Of a DNA stretch of 21,163 nt, positions 1 to 6,223 are shown piece by piece (the stretch's first letter is position 1; the number at the start of each line of letters is the position of its first letter). The stretch is from an uncultured Candidatus Saccharibacteria bacterium (lineage in GTDB: Bacteria; Patescibacteriota; Saccharimonadia; Saccharimonadales; Saccharimonadaceae). The DNA is taken from positions 1-21,163 of the forward strand of contig CALIRX010000013.1 in assembly GCA_938042055.1 (NCBI GenBank), given 5' to 3'. A model generated the notes under the pieces. That model worked only from the letters and a program-made list of their open reading frames with translations, had not been told where the DNA came from and ran no database searches. Both the position numbers and the translations under genes were made by a program.

Positions 1-25
1 ATAAGCTTATCCATTATTGATTTAG

Positions 26-31
26 TATAAT
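26..31 (+). promoter_or_regulatory. -10 box of trmB, leaderless type
   Basis: A perfect TATAAT lies 7 nt before the trmB ATG. No Shine-Dalgarno sequence fits in that space, so transcription should start at or next to the start codon. No good -35 is visible, partly because the window begins here. Confidence 0.55.
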
Positions 32-38
32 AGAAAAT

Positions 39-680
39 ATGAGTTTTGTCGATCCGAATCAATTTATTATCACCAGAAAACGTAAGAAGTATAAATTCGC
101 TTTATTCCACAATTCACCTCTATGTTTTGAGTTTGACGAATGGGTACCGCACCAGGTTGATGTGGTGGAAATTGGTGCTGGTAACGGTATGTTTGTGGTC
201 GAGTTGGCGACACGCCATCCGGAGCAGGTGTTTGTGGCGGTTGATATCAAGGGAGATCGCTTACAGAAGGGTGCGCGGGAAGCGGAGGCTCGCGGGCTGG
301 AGAATGCGTTTTTTGTTAGGGCTCGGGCTGACCAAATAGACCAATTAGTAGAGCAGAATTCTTTGGAGCAAATTTGGGTGACATTTCCTGATCCGTTCCC
401 GAGGAAGCATAGCGCTGGGCGCCGCTTGACTCATCCTAATTTCTTGAAGAAGTATTCTTCATTGCTAAAATCGGACGGATCTTTATTGATTAAACACGAC
501 GACCACAATTTTTTCTGCTGGAGTTTGGAGCAATTAGTGTCAGAGAAATGGCAAATTAAAGAGTTGAGTTTTGATCTTCATGAATCCGCGCTAAATGACG
601 AATATAAAATAATGACGACTTACGAACAAAGGTGGATTGGCGAAGGAAAAACTATTAATTTCGTAAGAGTTACGCGCTAA
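39..680 (+). CDS. trmB: tRNA (guanine-N7-)-methyltransferase TrmB
   Basis: TrmB methylates N7 of G46 in the variable loop of tRNAs using S-adenosylmethionine. The 213-residue protein has the Rossmann-type SAM motif EIGAGNG at residues 44-50, an acidic residue ending the next strand (AVDIKG, 67-72), and the TrmB signature FPDPFPRKHSAGRRL at 116-130, which contributes tRNA and catalytic contacts. Length is normal for bacterial TrmB. The ATG at 39 is chosen because a TATAAT ends 7 nt upstream and the sequence before it is not coding, so the mRNA is probably leaderless. The MazG-like gene follows 17 nt downstream with its own Shine-Dalgarno, so the two may share a transcript. Identification rests on motifs seen here and is secure. 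Confidence 0.93.
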   Translation: MSFVDPNQFIITRKRKKYKFALFHNSPLCFEFDEWVPHQVDVVEIGAGNGMFVVELATRHPEQVFVAVDIKGDRLQKGAREAEARGLENAFFVRARADQIDQLVEQNSLEQIWVTFPDPFPRKHSAGRRLTHPNFLKKYSSLLKSDGSLLIKHDDHNFFCWSLEQLVSEKWQIKELSFDLHESALNDEYKIMTTYEQRWIGEGKTINFVRVTR

Positions 681-697
681 TAAATGAAAGGAATATT

Positions 698-1045
698 ATG
701 CAATTTAACGATTATTCAACTAAAGCAATTTCTACCTTAACAGATAAAGATTCCCATAAATATGGCGATGTTGACGCGAGGTTGATGGCGCAGATATTGG
801 GATTAAGTGGTGAATCTGGTGAAGTCATGGAGAAATTTAAGAAAATCCTACGTGATAAAAATGGGGAAATTTCAGATGAAGACCGTAATGCAATAATAAA
901 AGAGCTCGGTGACGTGCTTTGGTATGTCAATTCTATAGCGCATTTGCTTGGTTGTGGCTTAGAGGAAGTGGCTCGCAGAAATAATGATAAACTGCTCAGT
1001 CGCCAGAGTCGGGGGAAGATTCACGGCAGCGGCGATGATCGCTAA
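698..1045 (+). CDS. MazG-like nucleotide pyrophosphohydrolase
   Basis: This 115-residue protein belongs to the all-alpha NTP pyrophosphohydrolase (MazG-like) superfamily, which hydrolyses (d)NTPs to the monophosphate and pyrophosphate, often as house-cleaning of damaged nucleotides. The metal-binding signature is visible as GESGEV at residues 38-43 and ELGDVLWYV at 69-77. The C-terminal SRQSRGKIHGSGDDR is a tail I associate with one small MazG-like subfamily. A Shine-Dalgarno AAAGGA precedes the ATG by 6-7 nt. The stop codon overlaps the convergent murC stop by 3 nt, with no terminator between them. The substrate cannot be read from sequence. A second, unrelated-looking MazG-like gene lies in the lepA insertion. 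Confidence 0.85.
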   Translation: MQFNDYSTKAISTLTDKDSHKYGDVDARLMAQILGLSGESGEVMEKFKKILRDKNGEISDEDRNAIIKELGDVLWYVNSIAHLLGCGLEEVARRNNDKLLSRQSRGKIHGSGDDR

Positions 1046-2292
1046 TTTTTAGCTAATTGCTCGCGAATCCATCCGTCGATTGTGCCAGCGCCCATACATA
1101 GGACGAGCTTTCCAGAGTTCCTTGCTGCGGTTACTTCTTGCCATAAACTGTCATCTAATTCGGCAAAATGAACTTTTTCTTTGTCGATATTTTTAGCAAG
1201 TTGTTGTGGTGTTAAAGTTGGTAAATCTGGATTTTCCCTAGTTAAATAAGTTGGCAGCCAGTAAATTTCATTGGCATCACGGAAAATATCATCAGTGTAT
1301 TGATCAATTATCTCGTACTGGCGAACATTTTGGTGTGGCTGATAAACCAGGACTACATCGTTTGACAACTCTTTAGCCATCTGTAGTGTCGCTTGAATCT
1401 CAACCGGGTGATGTCCATAGTCAGAATATAGATTTTCGGCGAGTTTTTCAAAACGTCGTCCTGAGCCGGGGAAGGAGTTTATTGCTTGGTATATTTCTGA
1501 CTCCTCCGCGTCCACTCCGATATCCTTCAAAGCTTCGATTACCAAAGTAGCGTTCTTTCGGTTATGCTCGCCAGGTAGAGTGATGTTTTTGTTGGAATCG
1601 TGCAAGATTGTTAGATTTTTCTCATCAAATATGGCGGAATTTTCTTGCCACGCGATAATTTTTTTAGATTTTTTACCGAATTCACGGAAAGCGTCTAAGT
1701 AGGATTCTTTTGTTGGATATGTGTCTGGATGGTCGTAATCAACAGATGTGATAAGGCTGATTTCTGGAGAAAAATGCAAAAAGTTGCGGTCAAATTCGTC
1801 ACATTCGTATACGAAAAATTGGCTATTTTTATCAAACGTTCCGCTCGGTCCAAAGCTTAAAGTAGAACCTACTGAATAGCTGACAGGAATTTGCAATTGC
1901 TCCATTGTCCAGACTAGCAAGCTTGTTGTTGTGGTTTTTCCGTGGGTGCCAGCGACCGCGATAAGTTTCAGGTTTTTATCGGCGATTATTTGCGCCAGCA
2001 ATTCGTCGCGCTTGCTGGTTTTTATGCCTAATTTTCGCGCCAAGACTAATTCTGGGTGATTTTCCGGTAAAGCAGCGGTGTAAATAAACCAGTCAAATGG
2101 TGATTTATCGTGCTCTGATTGCAGGAATGTGCCAGATTGGTCAAAAGAAATAGGAATTCCGGCTGACTCTAATTCGTTTGTGATTAGACTTGGTGATTTG
2201 TCGGAGCCGCAAACACCATATCCGACCCCTAAGGCAATTCTGCTCAGCGGTCCGATGGCAACGCCGCCGATTCCTGAAAAATAAATTCGCAT
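1042..2292 (-). CDS. murC: UDP-N-acetylmuramate--L-alanine ligase MurC
   Basis: MurC adds L-alanine to UDP-MurNAc with ATP, the first cytoplasmic step of the peptidoglycan stem peptide. The protein starts MRIYFSGIGG, the Rossmann N-terminal domain, has the Mur-ligase P-loop GTHGKTTTT at residues 115-123, and then an ECDEFDR plus SVDYDHPD segment typical of the central ATPase domain. It is 416 residues, slightly short for MurC. An in-frame start 30 nt upstream exists, but a perfect TATAAT at 2304-2299 would overlap that version, and it ends 6 nt before the ATG at 2292, so I prefer this start and a leaderless message. It converges on the MazG-like gene with a 3-nt overlap. MurC versus the related Mpl ligase is decided by overall resemblance; confidence is high but not total. 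Confidence 0.88.
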   Translation of the reverse strand: MRIYFSGIGGVAIGPLSRIALGVGYGVCGSDKSPSLITNELESAGIPISFDQSGTFLQSEHDKSPFDWFIYTAALPENHPELVLARKLGIKTSKRDELLAQIIADKNLKLIAVAGTHGKTTTTSLLVWTMEQLQIPVSYSVGSTLSFGPSGTFDKNSQFFVYECDEFDRNFLHFSPEISLITSVDYDHPDTYPTKESYLDAFREFGKKSKKIIAWQENSAIFDEKNLTILHDSNKNITLPGEHNRKNATLVIEALKDIGVDAEESEIYQAINSFPGSGRRFEKLAENLYSDYGHHPVEIQATLQMAKELSNDVVLVYQPHQNVRQYEIIDQYTDDIFRDANEIYWLPTYLTRENPDLPTLTPQQLAKNIDKEKVHFAELDDSLWQEVTAARNSGKLVLCMGAGTIDGWIREQLAKN

Positions 2293-2298
2293 ACAAAT

Positions 2299-2304
2299 AT
2301 TATA
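2299..2304 (-). promoter_or_regulatory. Extended -10 of murC, leaderless type
   Basis: On the minus strand the site reads TGGTATAAT, an extended -10. The hexamer ends 6 nt before the murC ATG. The -35 is poor, as is usual for extended -10 promoters. It is divergent from the promoter at 2325-2353. Confidence 0.55.
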
Positions 2305-2324
2305 CCACCGCAGCGTTAACAATA

Positions 2325-2353
2325 TTCACGTCATTGGGATAATTTGCTATACT
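2325..2353 (+). promoter_or_regulatory. Promoter of the two-pass membrane protein gene
   Basis: TTCACG at 2325-2330, a 17-nt spacer and TATACT at 2348-2353. A 20-nt-class leader with a GAGAAGG Shine-Dalgarno then precedes the ATG at 2377, so unlike the neighbours this gene has a leader. Confidence 0.5.
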
Positions 2354-2376
2354 AAAATCATAGAGAAGGCGGTGGG

Positions 2377-3060
2377 ATGGCTATAGACAAGAAGAAAACC
2401 AAGTTCAGAATTAAGCGACTCAGTCAGATTAAGACTTGGCAGTTGGTTATTTTATTGATTATGTCTGGTTTTATTTCGGCAACTTTTTTGAGGCTGAATA
2501 ATGTTGGTATGGTCGAACGACGAGAATCTGTGGAGCATGCAGATAAGGCTGGAGATATGGTCAATCTTCAGCAGCGACTATACGATTTGCAGCGTTATGT
2601 ATCTACGCACATGAACGCTGATCCGGGGAAGATTGCGCTGGACCATACGTATAAACAAATGTATGACCGGAAGCTGAAAGAGTTTGAGGAGGAGATAAAA
2701 AATCAGTCTAACAATGATACCGTGTCGAAGGTTAGGGCTGTTTGTGACGCTAGGGCACGGCAAGGTGGTTACGGTAGGGCTACGACGCAGGCGGATCCGA
2801 GATATGTTAGTTGCATTAATGAAGAGTGGGAAAAATATCCTGCCGCAAAAGTCGCTAATTTACAATTCGAAGCGCCTTCAACCGAGCCGTATTATCACAC
2901 TTTCGTCTCGCCGATATGGTCAGCTGATTATGCGGGGTGGTCTTTGCTAGTGACGATATTTATTGCCATGATTATCGTAATGAGGTTGGTTGTTCTGGGG
3001 ATGTTAAAGTTGATGCTTAGACGACGAAATAAGCTTTTTAGCTTGACAGGGGTGATATAG
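2377..3060 (+). CDS. Two-pass membrane protein of unknown function
   Basis: I do not recognise a family. The 227-residue protein has a basic N-terminus (residues 4-20), a membrane segment at about 22-38, an outward-facing loop of roughly 145 residues (40-185) and a second membrane segment at about 187-210 followed by a basic end. The positive-inside rule puts both termini in the cytoplasm and the large loop outside. The loop begins with a heptad-like stretch (56-76, 95-112) that could form a coiled coil, and has only two cysteines (123 and 146), which could form a disulfide. The start at 2377 has a Shine-Dalgarno and its own promoter. The stop codon is followed by a short leader to the 68-residue gene. 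Confidence 0.75.
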   Translation: MAIDKKKTKFRIKRLSQIKTWQLVILLIMSGFISATFLRLNNVGMVERRESVEHADKAGDMVNLQQRLYDLQRYVSTHMNADPGKIALDHTYKQMYDRKLKEFEEEIKNQSNNDTVSKVRAVCDARARQGGYGRATTQADPRYVSCINEEWEKYPAAKVANLQFEAPSTEPYYHTFVSPIWSADYAGWSLLVTIFIAMIIVMRLVVLGMLKLMLRRRNKLFSLTGVI

Positions 3061-3072
3061 AGATAGTAATCT
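3043..3072 (+). promoter_or_regulatory. Possible promoter for the 68-residue gene
   Basis: A perfect TTGACA at 3043-3048 sits in the end of the upstream gene. With an 18-nt spacer the -10 would be TAATCT (3067-3072), a weak match. The leader then carries a strong AGGAGG about 10 nt before the ATG at 3109. Confidence 0.3.
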
Positions 3073-3108
3073 ATATAGGTATATCATTAATAGGAGGTAT
3101 ATAACCAA

Positions 3109-3315
3109 ATGGCTTATAAACATACCAACTCAAAGGGCATCACATATTACTTGCATAAGACTGACGTAACTTTGCGCGGCGGCAAGACTCAAACTATTTA
3201 CTTCTTCGCTAAGGTTGAGAAGAACGAAAAGGGTACACCATGTGATCTACCAGAAGATCGTATTGTGAAAGAAAACCCACGCAACGGCTTTTTGACAATT
3301 TCTAAGAAAAAATAG
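3109..3315 (+). CDS. Small basic protein, 68 residues, unknown function
   Basis: A short lysine-rich soluble protein with a core that reads like a small beta-rich fold: YYLHKTDVTLRGGKTQTIYF at residues 13-32, then FAKVEKNEKGTPCDLP and the basic end TISKKK. It resembles short conserved proteins I associate with Patescibacteria genomes, always as hypothetical, and I assign no function. The start is firm: AGGAGG lies 10 nt upstream and there is no in-frame alternative. The high charge would suit nucleic-acid or ribosome binding, but that is inference. It sits between the membrane protein gene and a promoter-terminator pair at 3324-3408 that may end its transcript. Confidence 0.75.
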   Translation: MAYKHTNSKGITYYLHKTDVTLRGGKTQTIYFFAKVEKNEKGTPCDLPEDRIVKENPRNGFLTISKKK

Positions 3316-3323
3316 TCCTTTGC

Positions 3324-3353
3324 TTGCACCATAAGCGTGTTTGGTGATATAGT
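3324..3353 (+). promoter_or_regulatory. Promoter with palindrome over the -10
   Basis: TTGCAC (3324-3329), an 18-nt spacer and TATAGT (3348-3353). The -10 is enclosed by an inverted repeat TTTGGT (3340-3345) / ACCAAA (3357-3362) with an 11-nt spacer, which would suit a repressor site. A very similar palindrome covers the -10 near 21034. Confidence 0.45.
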
Positions 3354-3359
3354 ATAACC

Positions 3360-3408
3360 AAACAAACAGGTGCCATAACTCCTCTGTAAAAAGCAGGGGA
3401 GTTTTTTG
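3360..3408 (+). ncRNA. Candidate tiny RNA of about 45-50 nt
   Basis: A transcript starting about 7 nt after the TATAGT box would run only about 50 nt to the strong terminator at 3377-3408. It has no reading frame of any length: GTG at 3370 is followed by CCA and a stop. It could be a small RNA, an attenuated leader, or merely a coincidence of a promoter-like sequence in front of the terminator of the upstream gene. No known RNA family is recognised. Confidence 0.25.
3377..3408 (+). terminator. Strong intrinsic terminator
   Basis: A 10-bp stem, AACTCCTCTG (3377-3386) with CAGGGGAGTT (3394-3403) and one G-U pair, a 7-nt loop and a following T tract. Confidence 0.85.
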
Positions 3409-3414
3409 TTGTGG

Positions 3415-3443
3415 TTGATTATTTGTGGATATTGTGGTATAAT
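3415..3443 (+). promoter_or_regulatory. Promoter of the frame-disrupted zinc-ribbon gene
   Basis: TTGATT (3415-3420), a 17-nt spacer and an extended -10 TGGTATAAT (hexamer 3438-3443). The GTG at 3453 follows after 9 nt, so the message would be leaderless or nearly so. Confidence 0.55.
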
Positions 3444-3452
3444 GTGTCTATA

Positions 3453-3780
3453 GTGCAAAAAGAAGGATCATCGGTTGAGGCTAATATAAATTCTGAGCTA
3501 ACTCCTGAACAGGAAGCTGAGCTCGCTCGATCATATTGTTGATACTACAGGATGTTCTTACGATGACGCTAGAAGATTGATGGGGCTACCAGTTGAAGAC
3601 CCGCGTATTATAAAGCAACTTATGAAGAATCTGAGATCTACTAGAGGGATTGGCGAGAAGGCTGTAAAAGGTTTCTTCTGCGGTGACTGTTGTAGGAATA
3701 TCAATCCTGGAGAGAAGTGTCCGCATGTGAAAATTGGTAGTAGGGGTAAACGTTACGCTAACGATGATAGTAAGTACTAA
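3453..3780 (+). pseudogene. Small zinc-ribbon protein gene with a +1 frame disruption
   Basis: A reading frame opens at GTG 3453 (VQKEGSSVEANINSELTPEQ and on) and stops at TGA 3540-3542. The next frame, open from 3502, continues smoothly with DTTGCSYDDARRLMGLPVED and ends at 3780. Removing one T near 3534 joins them as ELARS-IVDTTGC, giving a protein of about 108 residues. The C-terminal part carries FFCGDCCRNINPGEKCPHV, a CxxC...C...H pattern that suggests a zinc ribbon; the family is not recognised. The 3' part alone could start at TTG 3577 or ATG 3580 (67 or 66 residues), but no Shine-Dalgarno supports this, while the 5' GTG has a good leaderless promoter. A recent indel, a sequencing error or +1 frameshifting would all explain it. 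Confidence 0.6.
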
Positions 3781-3785
3781 AGAAA

Positions 3786-3816
3786 AAGCCCCCTTCTGAA
3801 AGAAGAGGGATTTTTC
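3786..3816. terminator. Bidirectional terminator
   Basis: A hairpin of CCCTTCT (3791-3797) with AGAAGAGGG (3801-3809, one bulged A) has an A tract before it and a T tract after it, so it can stop the zinc-ribbon gene on the plus strand and the initiator tRNA on the minus strand. Confidence 0.75.
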
Positions 3817-3817
3817 T

Positions 3818-3894
3818 TGGTGGCGGGGGTAGGATTTGAACCTACGACCTTTTGGTTATGAGCCAAACGAGCTACCAGGCTGCTCTACCCCGCG
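3818..3894 (-). tRNA. Initiator tRNA-fMet (CAU), atypical
   Basis: A 77-nt cloverleaf with encoded CCA. It reads CGCGGGGTAGAGC at the 5' end, has the D-loop AGCCTGGTA, anticodon loop CTCATAA and the T-loop TTCAAAT. The unpaired 1-72 position marks it as the initiator, but here it is C1-C72 rather than the usual C1-A72. The anticodon stem is TTTGG/CCAAA, so only two of the three conserved G:C pairs at 29-31/39-41 are kept (pair 29-41 is T-A). Confidence 0.92.
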
Positions 3895-3904
3895 ATACAT
3901 AATT

Positions 3905-3933
3905 ATGATATCAGCTTAACGTGATAATTGCAA
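3905..3933 (-). promoter_or_regulatory. Promoter of the initiator tRNA
   Basis: Minus-strand TTGCAA (3933-3928), a 17-nt spacer and TATCAT (3910-3905), ending 10 nt before the mature tRNA 5' end. Confidence 0.55.
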
Positions 3934-3937
3934 CACC

Positions 3938-4363
3938 TTAGTGTTTATGACTATTGCCACCAAATAGAAAGTTCATCCATTGCTGGAAGTTGCTATCTGT
4001 TCGCTTCGCGCCCGACGCAAGTTTTTGGGCAGACGTGGCGCTTTCGAAAGATTGGGTGATGAGCTGTTTTTCGCCAGGTAGACCTTTTCCCGTGCGCTGT
4101 CTAATAGTCAATTCTTGATATTCTTCGCTTTGATAATATTTCGATTCGTATTCCAGTAGAGCGACTTGCAGCTTTTCTATTTCTACCTGTTGGCGCTTAT
4201 TGTCAATAGAGCGTTGCAATTCGTAGTTTTTTTGCATTGATTCAATGGAGCCCCAAGCCCAACTCATAGCAATTAAAATCGCAGCAGCAATAACGACATT
4301 ATTTAGGGTTAAATAGTCGTGCTGTATTCTGTAAATTAATCGTTTGAGTTTTAATTTGTTCAT
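3938..4363 (-). CDS. DivIC/FtsB-like septum formation initiator protein
   Basis: This family sits in the divisome and links FtsL and FtsQ-type proteins to activation of septal peptidoglycan synthesis. The 141-residue protein has a short basic cytoplasmic N-terminus (residues 1-20), one membrane helix at about 22-40, a coiled coil at about 41-76, and then the EYQELTIRQRTGKGLPGEK segment (81-99), which matches the conserved patch after the coiled coil in DivIC/FtsB proteins. A tail of about 40 polar residues (SATSAQKLASGAKR and on) ends the protein outside the cell. It is larger than FtsB and closer to DivIC in size. It lies between two tRNA genes on the same strand and could be cotranscribed with the upstream one, since no terminator separates them. 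Confidence 0.75.
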   Translation of the reverse strand: MNKLKLKRLIYRIQHDYLTLNNVVIAAAILIAMSWAWGSIESMQKNYELQRSIDNKRQQVEIEKLQVALLEYESKYYQSEEYQELTIRQRTGKGLPGEKQLITQSFESATSAQKLASGAKRTDSNFQQWMNFLFGGNSHKH

Positions 4364-4450
4364 TTTGCAAATTTAATATCTACCACATAATATTGTAGCA
4401 GGAATGGTAAAAATATTCATCTTATGATTATCAATTTCAAGTTCAGAATG

Positions 4451-4526
4451 TGGTGGGGGCGGCTGGGATCGAACCAGCGACCAATCGGTTATGAGCCGAC
4501 TGCTCTAACCCCTGAGCTACGCCCCC
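4451..4526 (-). tRNA. tRNA with anticodon CAU, probably tRNA-Ile2
   Basis: A 76-nt cloverleaf with encoded CCA, GGGGGCG acceptor and CTCATAA anticodon loop. The extra arm and T-arm (TTGGTCGCTGG) resemble bacterial tRNA-Ile2, whose C34 is changed to lysidine by TilS so that it reads AUA. Since another elongator-type CAU tRNA lies at 7310-7386, one of the two should be Ile2; I favour this one. tilS itself is in the window at 7461. Confidence 0.85.
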
Positions 4527-4535
4527 GTGAGACTT

Positions 4536-4564
4536 ATTATAGCGCATCAGAGGTAATTATAGAA
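4536..4564 (-). promoter_or_regulatory. Promoter of the CAU tRNA at 4451-4526
   Basis: Minus-strand TTCTAT (4564-4559), a 17-nt spacer and a perfect TATAAT (4541-4536), 9 nt before the tRNA. It overlaps the end of the flavoprotein gene. Confidence 0.55.
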
Positions 4565-5927
4565 GTTTTCCGGCGGCAATTCGCACGGCTTCTGACCAAG
4601 AAGTAAAACAGTGCGGTGTGGACGCTAGTTCTTCGCTGGTAATTTTATGTCGAACAGCCAGAGCTAGCTCGGCTGCCATATCGCTAGCGTGCGGTCCGAC
4701 GATCGTTCCGCCTACGACAACTCGCTTCTTGTCAACGATCAATTTCACAAAACCTATTCGCTGGTCGGTAATATTGCTGCGTACGGTAGTCGTGAGCGGA
4801 ACAATTGCTATTTTTGCGCTTATTCCTTTCACCTTACAATCGTATTCGTTCATTCCAATTTGAGCTATTTCTGGCTGAGTAAATGCAACTTGTAGGTGTG
4901 GGGAATCATTGAATTTAATCTTATTATTATGTAGCAAATTATGAGCCGCAATACGACTCTGCGCTAAGGTTGTGTGAGTTTGGATATTGGCGTCAGTTAC
5001 ATTTCCTGCGGCAAAAATATGCCGAGCGGAAGTTTGCAGGGAAGAATTAACCAAAATGCCGTTTTCGGTATATTTCACGCCGGCGTTTTCTAAGCCTAAA
5101 TCTGTTGCAGGCAATTGTTGGTCGGCAATTAGAATCTCATCAACGCGTACAGATTTTTCTATTCGCCCTTGCAGAAAAGTAACGCGTTTTTGTATAGACG
5201 ATTTTTGTATAGCGATAATCTTAGTGCGAGCTAAGATTGAAACATTGCGATTTTTTGCGTCATTCGTAACCAAAGCACTGACTTCTGGGTCAAATGTTGA
5301 TAATATCCTGGGCGATTTCTCTGCTACGTAAACTTTTGTTCCCAGGGTGGAGAAGATATGTGCCAATTCTAGTGCCGCAGCTCCCGCGCCAACAATGAAC
5401 ATGGTTTTTGGTGGGCGCTTCAAGCTAAAAATAGTTTTTGGAGTGTGATAAGAAATGGCACTTAATCCAGGTATTTCTGGAATTTGCCAATCAGATCCAG
5501 TTGCAATGAGAAATTTGCGAGCAGACAAGTGTCTGCGATTGACTGCTATTTCGTTTGGACTCAAGAAATGTGCATTGCCAGTAAAAACACTAATGCCTTG
5601 CTTCTCGTAATAATATCGATTGCCGCCAGCTCCAGTTCTCTTTATAACTTTGTCTTTCCAGGAGAGTAGAGAAGGGTAATTATATCCAACCGAGTTGGTG
5701 CGCAGTCCAAACTTAGCAGCATCTTTGGCTGTTTGATAAACGTTAAGAGCGTGAGTTAAGAATCCAGTTGGTACATCTCCCCAGTTTGGTGATTCCCCGC
5801 CGAATGTTGATTTTTCTACAACAGCAACTTTTTTTCCGGCACTTGCTAATATGCTGGCTGCGGGTGACCCGCCAGCGCCGCTACCAATTACGATATAGTC
5901 ATAGTCAAAAGTTGGTTTTTGCGACAT
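4557..5927 (-). CDS. Class I flavin disulfide-reductase homologue without redox cysteines
   Basis: The 456-residue protein has the fold of dihydrolipoamide dehydrogenase and mercuric or glutathione reductase: FAD-binding GSGAGG at residues 15-20, a second dinucleotide motif VGAGAAALE near 180-190, an AAGNVTD segment where the family has a second FAD contact (normally GD), and a C-terminal dimerisation domain. The catalytic centre is missing. Where the family has GGxCxNxxCxP, this protein has GGESPNWGDVP (43-53), so both cysteines are replaced (Ser46, Asp51). The catalytic His of the C-terminal HPTxSE motif is Phe441 (FTSWSE). A Shine-Dalgarno AGGAG 5 nt upstream fixes the ATG at 5927; it overlaps the end of the ATP-cone gene. 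It may be an NAD(P)H-dependent flavoprotein using another acceptor; the substrate is unknown. Confidence 0.85.
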   Translation of the reverse strand: MSQKPTFDYDYIVIGSGAGGSPAASILASAGKKVAVVEKSTFGGESPNWGDVPTGFLTHALNVYQTAKDAAKFGLRTNSVGYNYPSLLSWKDKVIKRTGAGGNRYYYEKQGISVFTGNAHFLSPNEIAVNRRHLSARKFLIATGSDWQIPEIPGLSAISYHTPKTIFSLKRPPKTMFIVGAGAAALELAHIFSTLGTKVYVAEKSPRILSTFDPEVSALVTNDAKNRNVSILARTKIIAIQKSSIQKRVTFLQGRIEKSVRVDEILIADQQLPATDLGLENAGVKYTENGILVNSSLQTSARHIFAAGNVTDANIQTHTTLAQSRIAAHNLLHNNKIKFNDSPHLQVAFTQPEIAQIGMNEYDCKVKGISAKIAIVPLTTTVRSNITDQRIGFVKLIVDKKRVVVGGTIVGPHASDMAAELALAVRHKITSEELASTPHCFTSWSEAVRIAAGKLL

Positions 5928-5935
5928 CAAATCTC

Positions 5936-6223
5936 CTAAATTATGGTTTTATAATTTTTATATAAATAAGCCGCGTCAGGATGTAGAGTTTTCATAATGC
6001 GTTGTGCTTGGCGGCGGATATCGGCAGAGGTTATTTCTGGGTGAGTTTCACACCAATTCATAACGCCCAGAGTGACGGTTTTTGCGATATCTTGAGCTTG
6101 ACCTTCTGGAGTACGAACGCTTAGACAAGTGGCAATTATGGAATTGTGGAGCTTGTCTGGACTAAACTCCTCTGGCGGCCGCTTTCCTTGCTTGATGACG
6201 TCAATTTGACCTGGCTTTACCAT
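5936..6223 (-). CDS. Stand-alone ATP-cone domain protein
   Basis: The ATP-cone is a regulatory nucleotide-binding domain found at the N-terminus of ribonucleotide reductases and in the repressor NrdR. This 95-residue protein is little more than the domain: DVIKQGKRPPEEFSPDKLHN at residues 8-27 matches the opening strand-turn-helix of ATP-cones, followed by helices ending in DIRRQAQRIMKTLHPDAAYL. There is no NrdR zinc ribbon and no reductase domain. The ATG overlaps the stop of the upstream membrane protein gene by 7 nt, and the flavoprotein starts 8 nt beyond its stop, so all three are very likely cotranscribed and coupled. What it regulates is unknown; a link to nucleotide or redox state is an inference from the domain. 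Confidence 0.75.
   Translation of the reverse strand: MVKPGQIDVIKQGKRPPEEFSPDKLHNSIIATCLSVRTPEGQAQDIAKTVTLGVMNWCETHPEITSADIRRQAQRIMKTLHPDAAYLYKNYKTII

Noticed and set aside
3061..3108. Riboswitch in the leader of the 68-residue gene
   Set aside because: The 48-nt leader has only 4-bp hairpins and a repeated AGGTATAT; too short for any known aptamer.
3540..3542. UGA read as glycine or other sense codon, as in Gracilibacteria and SR1
   Set aside because: UGA ends gmk, HAD-type overlaps and the 53-residue gene cleanly, and other ORFs show no internal UGA; reading through 3540 would also stay out of the zinc-ribbon frame.
4424..4606. 60-residue plus-strand ORF
   Set aside because: It is the antisense of the CAU tRNA at 4451-4526 and of the end of the flavoprotein gene; the GRLGSNQRPIGYEP-like translation is a well-known tRNA artefact.
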